Assembly: GCA_026397915.1 (NCBI GenBank)
Contig: JAPLTX010000051.1
Coordinates: 1-64,000 of the forward strand
Reading direction: 5' to 3'
DNA: 64,000 nt
Source: Verrucomicrobiota bacterium
Lineage (GTDB): Bacteria > Verrucomicrobiota > Verrucomicrobiia > CAIQCK01
The position numbers and the translations under genes were made by a program. Below are positions 61,094-64,000 of this stretch, one piece after another; position 1 is the stretch's first letter, and every line of letters starts with the position of its first letter. Below the pieces are notes generated by a model. It did no database searches. It was given only the letters and a program-made list of their open reading frames with translations, and was not told the DNA's origin.

Positions 61094-63481
61094 ATGGAGT
61101 CACTGCTTTCCAAACTCTTCGGCCTCGACCCGAACGCCTTCGCGGGCGCGCGGTGGAGTGATCTCTCCATCCGTTGGGTTGGTCTGCCGACGGCGGCCGA
61201 GGGCGGGTGGTGGTCGCTGGCGACACTGGCGTTGGTGGCGTTTCTGCTGTGGCACGCGGTGCGGGAGTATCGGCGCGAGGGCGCGGTGATCTCGGCGGGC
61301 GTGCGGCGGTTGCTGACGGCGCTGCGGCTCGGCGCGCTCGCCGTCGCGCTGGCGATTCTGTTCCAGCCGACGCTGGTGATTGATCGCAGTGAGCGACTGA
61401 AGAGCACGGCATGGCTGCTAGTGGATGACTCGCTCAGCATGGGAATCGAGGAACGTGGAACGACGAACTCAGTTACACGCATTGACCAGGTCAAATCACT
61501 CTTCACTCTTCACTCTTCACTTTTCACTCTCTCTTCCTCTCACCAACTTCGTCTCGCGGCGTTCTCGGATGGATGGCGAGAGCTGGCGACGAATGATTTC
61601 GTGACGCTGAAGCCGCAGGGCGCGGCCACGTCGCTGGCGAACGGGCTGCGGCAAACCATCGAGAACTCGCGCGGCCAGCCGGTGGCGGCGGTGGTGCTCG
61701 TCAGCGACGGGCAGGCCACCGACGGCGAGACGATGGCGGCGGCGCAATTTGCCGCGCAGCGCGGTGTGCCGGTGTTCACGGTCGGCGTCGGCAATCCGAA
61801 AGCGCCGCGGAACATCGAGGTCGCGTCGCTCACCGCAAACCCAGTGCTGTTCAAGGATGACGAGGCAGTGTTCACGGTCCGCGTGCTGGCGAAGGAGCTG
61901 GCGGGGACAACGGTGAAGGTGACGCTGCGCGAAGACTCCAACACTCCAACACTCCAACACTCCAACACTCCCTCTGCCACCGGCCGCGTCGTTGCCGAGC
62001 AAGCCATCAAGCTTCCGCCGAACAACCAGCCGCTCGACGTGACATTGCGCGTGCAGCCGCAGCAACTCGGCACGTTTACCTATGCGGCGAGCATTGAGCC
62101 GCTGGCAGATGAACTGACCGGCCGCGACAACAGTGCGTCGTTTATCGCGCGCGTCATTGCCCAGAAGCCGCGCGTGCTCTTCATCGCCGGCAACGCAGGC
62201 AAGGAATACCGCTACCTCAAGAACCACCTGACGCGCGACACGACGCTCTCGGTGAGTTGCTGGCTGCAAAGCGCTGACGCGGCGTTCAACCAGGAAGGCG
62301 ACGCGCCGCTGACGACGCTACCGAAGACGGAGCAGGAGTTGTTCGGCTACGACGTGATCGTCATGCTCGATCCCGACCCACGCGAGTTCGATGCGGCGTG
62401 GGCGAAACTGCTGGCGCGGTTCGTTGGCGACCACGGCGGCGGACTGGCGTTCATCGCGTCGAACAAGTTCACGACGGATTTCCTGATGGCGGGCGAGCTA
62501 CGACCAGTCGCCGACCTGCTGCCGGTGCAGATCGAGCGCGAGCAGCTCACCGTGGCCGAGGCGCTCAGCCGCGTGAACCAACAGGATTGGCCGTGGCTGG
62601 TGACAGCGGCGGGATTTGAAAACCCCGTCTTCCAACTCGACGCGGACCCGGAGCGCAACCGCCGAATCTGGGCGGCGATGCCAGGCTTTTACTGGGCGCA
62701 GCCGGTGCGTGCGCTCAAGCCGGGCGCGACGGCGCTGGCGGTGCACAGCGACCCGCGCCGACAGACGCGGCAGGGGCCGCAGCCGATTGTGGCGACGCAG
62801 TTCTACGGGCCGGGCCGCGTGCTTTTCGTGGCGAGCGACTCGACCTGGCGCTGGCGGTTCGGCGGCGCGCGCGCGTTCGAACAGTTCTGGAGCCAGGCGG
62901 TGCGTTATCTCACACAAGGCCGGCTACTCGGCGGGATGAAACGGCTCGTGTTGACGACCGATCACGACGAATACTCGCTCGGCCAGCGGATTACGGTGCG
63001 GGCGAAGGCGCTCGACGCAGGCTACAAGCCAGCGGCGATGGACCATTTCGAGGCGCTGGTGAAAACGGCGTCAACAACCGCGCGTGTGTTGCGACTCGAC
63101 CCCATCGCCGGCACGGCGGGCGAATTTGAAGGATCGCTGGTGGCGGAACAACTCGGCTTGTGCGAGATCACGGCCAATGTTTCCGGTGGCACCGCCCGCG
63201 AAGCGATGGCGCTCAAGACGGTGCGCGTGACGCTGCCGCGGCTGGAGTTCAAGGACACGCGCATGAACGAGCCGCTGCTGCGACAGATCGCGACGGCCAC
63301 AGGCGGTGAGTTCCTGACGCTCGATCGGATCGGCGAACTGCCGAAGCTCTTGCCGAAACGCGAGCAACTGCTGGTCAATGAGCAGACGCAGGACATCTGG
63401 GACACGCCGCTGGCGCTGTGCCTGTTCTGCGGACTGCTCTTCACGGAATGGGCGATAAGAAAATGGAAGAATCTGGCGTAA
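61094..63481 (+). CDS. large membrane protein with VWA-like and glutamine-amidotransferase-like parts
   Basis: 795 residues from the ATG at 61094. Two N-terminal helices (WSLATLALVAFLLWHAV and ALRLGALAVALAILFQPT), then a VWA-like segment with LVDDSLSMG and VVLVSDGQATDGETMAAA, a central beta-sandwich region, a GATase-1-like part (RVLFIAGNAGKEYRYLKNHL ... YDVIVMLDPDPREF) and a final helix (LCLFCGLLFTEWAI). It is the fourth member of the moxR operon; its role is probably envelope-related. It contains two in-frame tandem repeats (61496 and 61935). Confidence 0.85.
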   Translation: MESLLSKLFGLDPNAFAGARWSDLSIRWVGLPTAAEGGWWSLATLALVAFLLWHAVREYRREGAVISAGVRRLLTALRLGALAVALAILFQPTLVIDRSERLKSTAWLLVDDSLSMGIEERGTTNSVTRIDQVKSLFTLHSSLFTLSSSHQLRLAAFSDGWRELATNDFVTLKPQGAATSLANGLRQTIENSRGQPVAAVVLVSDGQATDGETMAAAQFAAQRGVPVFTVGVGNPKAPRNIEVASLTANPVLFKDDEAVFTVRVLAKELAGTTVKVTLREDSNTPTLQHSNTPSATGRVVAEQAIKLPPNNQPLDVTLRVQPQQLGTFTYAASIEPLADELTGRDNSASFIARVIAQKPRVLFIAGNAGKEYRYLKNHLTRDTTLSVSCWLQSADAAFNQEGDAPLTTLPKTEQELFGYDVIVMLDPDPREFDAAWAKLLARFVGDHGGGLAFIASNKFTTDFLMAGELRPVADLLPVQIEREQLTVAEALSRVNQQDWPWLVTAAGFENPVFQLDADPERNRRIWAAMPGFYWAQPVRALKPGATALAVHSDPRRQTRQGPQPIVATQFYGPGRVLFVASDSTWRWRFGGARAFEQFWSQAVRYLTQGRLLGGMKRLVLTTDHDEYSLGQRITVRAKALDAGYKPAAMDHFEALVKTASTTARVLRLDPIAGTAGEFEGSLVAEQLGLCEITANVSGGTAREAMALKTVRVTLPRLEFKDTRMNEPLLRQIATATGGEFLTLDRIGELPKLLPKREQLLVNEQTQDIWDTPLALCLFCGLLFTEWAIRKWKNLA
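61496..61530 (+). repeat. 7-bp tandem repeat TCACTCT
   Basis: Five units of TCACTCT (one imperfect) in the gene at 61094, encoding SLFTLHSSLFTL. It continues as a CT-rich tract. Confidence 0.9.
61935..61971 (+). repeat. 8-bp tandem repeat ACTCCAAC
   Basis: More than four units of ACTCCAAC in the gene at 61094, encoding SNTPTLQHSNTP. 37 bp in total. Confidence 0.9.
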
Positions 63482-63498
63482 GACGTAATGCGTAAGGA

Positions 63499-64000
63499 AT
63501 GAATCAGCGGATCCATCAATTACTCGGTTCGCTGCGCTGGCTGCTACGGTTGCACCTCGCGCTCGGCGGATTATCGCGCGTCGGTGCCGTGGGCGTGGCG
63601 GCGGCACTCGGGACGTGGACGCTGGATTGGTGGTTGCGGTTGGATTGGGGGCCGCGCGGACTGCTCGGCACACTGGCTCTGATCATAATCGGTGTCGCAG
63701 GCTGGCGGTGGTTCTTGCGGCCCATGATCCGAAGGTTTTGCGATACAGATGTCGCCCTGGCTTTGGAGCGCGCGTTTCCGCAATTCGGCGACCGACTGCT
63801 GACGGTAGTGGAGGATGGAAGAGGCAAGGCGGAAGTGTCACCCGCGCTGTTGGAGCGCGTAGCGGCAGAGGCGGCAGAGATTGCCGCGGGCGTGCGGCCA
63901 TTGCAGGCGCTCGATCATAGGCGGCTGGCGCGATGCCTTGCGCTTGGCGTTGGTGCGCTGCTGGTGATTGCGATAGTGGCGGCGTTTTTTCCGCAGGAGT
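63499..64000 (+). CDS. membrane protein, 3' end cut by window (DUF4175-like)
   Basis: Opens at the ATG at 63499 with GTAAGGA upstream, 18 bp after the previous stop, and stays open to the last base (167 codons). It starts MNQRIHQLLGSLRWLLRLHLAL and has hydrophobic segments (ALGTWTLDWWL, LLGTLALIIIGVAGWRWFL, LALGVGALLVIAIVAAFF) with a soluble stretch between (DVALALERAFPQFGDRLLTVVED...). Topology and location resemble the DUF4175-type membrane protein that often ends MoxR/DUF58/VWA operons. Partial at its C-terminus. Confidence 0.6.
   Translation, partial: MNQRIHQLLGSLRWLLRLHLALGGLSRVGAVGVAAALGTWTLDWWLRLDWGPRGLLGTLALIIIGVAGWRWFLRPMIRRFCDTDVALALERAFPQFGDRLLTVVEDGRGKAEVSPALLERVAAEAAEIAAGVRPLQALDHRRLARCLALGVGALLVIAIVAAFFPQE

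Noticed and set aside
60422-61971. CRISPR-like array
   Set aside because: The repeats are 7-8 bp tandem units without spacers; no cas genes are present.

Overview
This is GC-rich chromosomal DNA from a free-living bacterium, most likely a Verrucomicrobiota member of the Pedosphaera/Limisphaera type, with Planctomycetota as second choice. This is inferred from content: a PEP-CTERM protein, Tat-exported sugar isomerase and glycosidase-like proteins, GH106-like and DUF4091 proteins, a sulfatase, a formylglycine-generating-enzyme-like lipoprotein, PQQ-type propeller and TIGR03067-type proteins, a Ser/Thr kinase with a long Pro/Ala linker, IS91-type transposase relics and a MoxR-DUF58-BatA-like operon. 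No rRNA or species marker is present.

Layout. 0.2-3 kb: ferredoxin, and xseB-dxs on the minus strand. 3-8.4 kb: exported carbohydrate-related proteins (PQQ propeller, sugar isomerase, glycosidase-like protein, PIG-L deacetylase). 8.8-11.5 kb: membrane Ser/Thr kinase and a zinc-ribbon membrane protein. 11.9-15.4 kb: tightly coupled acyl-CoA operon (SDR reductase, CoA-transferase, thiolase), then a long perfect hairpin and recQ. 17.7-24.6 kb: esterase, tetraheme cytochrome, PocR-AraC regulator, and an ADP-forming acyl-CoA synthetase fused to a GNAT domain.

24.95-32.79 kb: tRNA-Cys with a 7.7 kb integrated element. The element has 49-bp att repeats, paired arm-type repeats near both ends, a tyrosine integrase, an AlpA/Xis-like protein, two XRE regulators, a TOPRIM-helicase replication protein followed by an iteron-like array, and several unknown genes. 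Most of its genes overlap by 4 bp (ATGA/GTGA).

32.8-47.5 kb: phosphofructokinase, then a polysaccharide or glycoconjugate degradation neighbourhood (GH106-like, CBM-like protein, FGE-like lipoprotein, concanavalin-like protein, CCP-type M14 peptidase, DUF4091 protein, monoheme cytochrome, sulfatase). 47.5-48.4 kb: an isolated lower-GC gene joining a CARF-like sensor domain to a nucleoside-deoxyribosyltransferase/TIR-like domain, the best candidate here for an undescribed signalling or defence protein. 48.6-53 kb: phospholipase C-like protein, PEP-CTERM serine protease, DMT transporter, FkbM methyltransferase and an IS91 relic. 53.2-55 kb: GT4 glycosyltransferase, CBM48 protein and tRNA-Leu(CAG). 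55.2-64 kb: prenyltransferase-repeat protein, an intrusive GIY-YIG gene, then moxR, DUF58, BatA-like, VWA-like and the start of a further membrane protein cut by the window end. In-frame 7-8 bp tandem repeats lie inside two of these operon genes.
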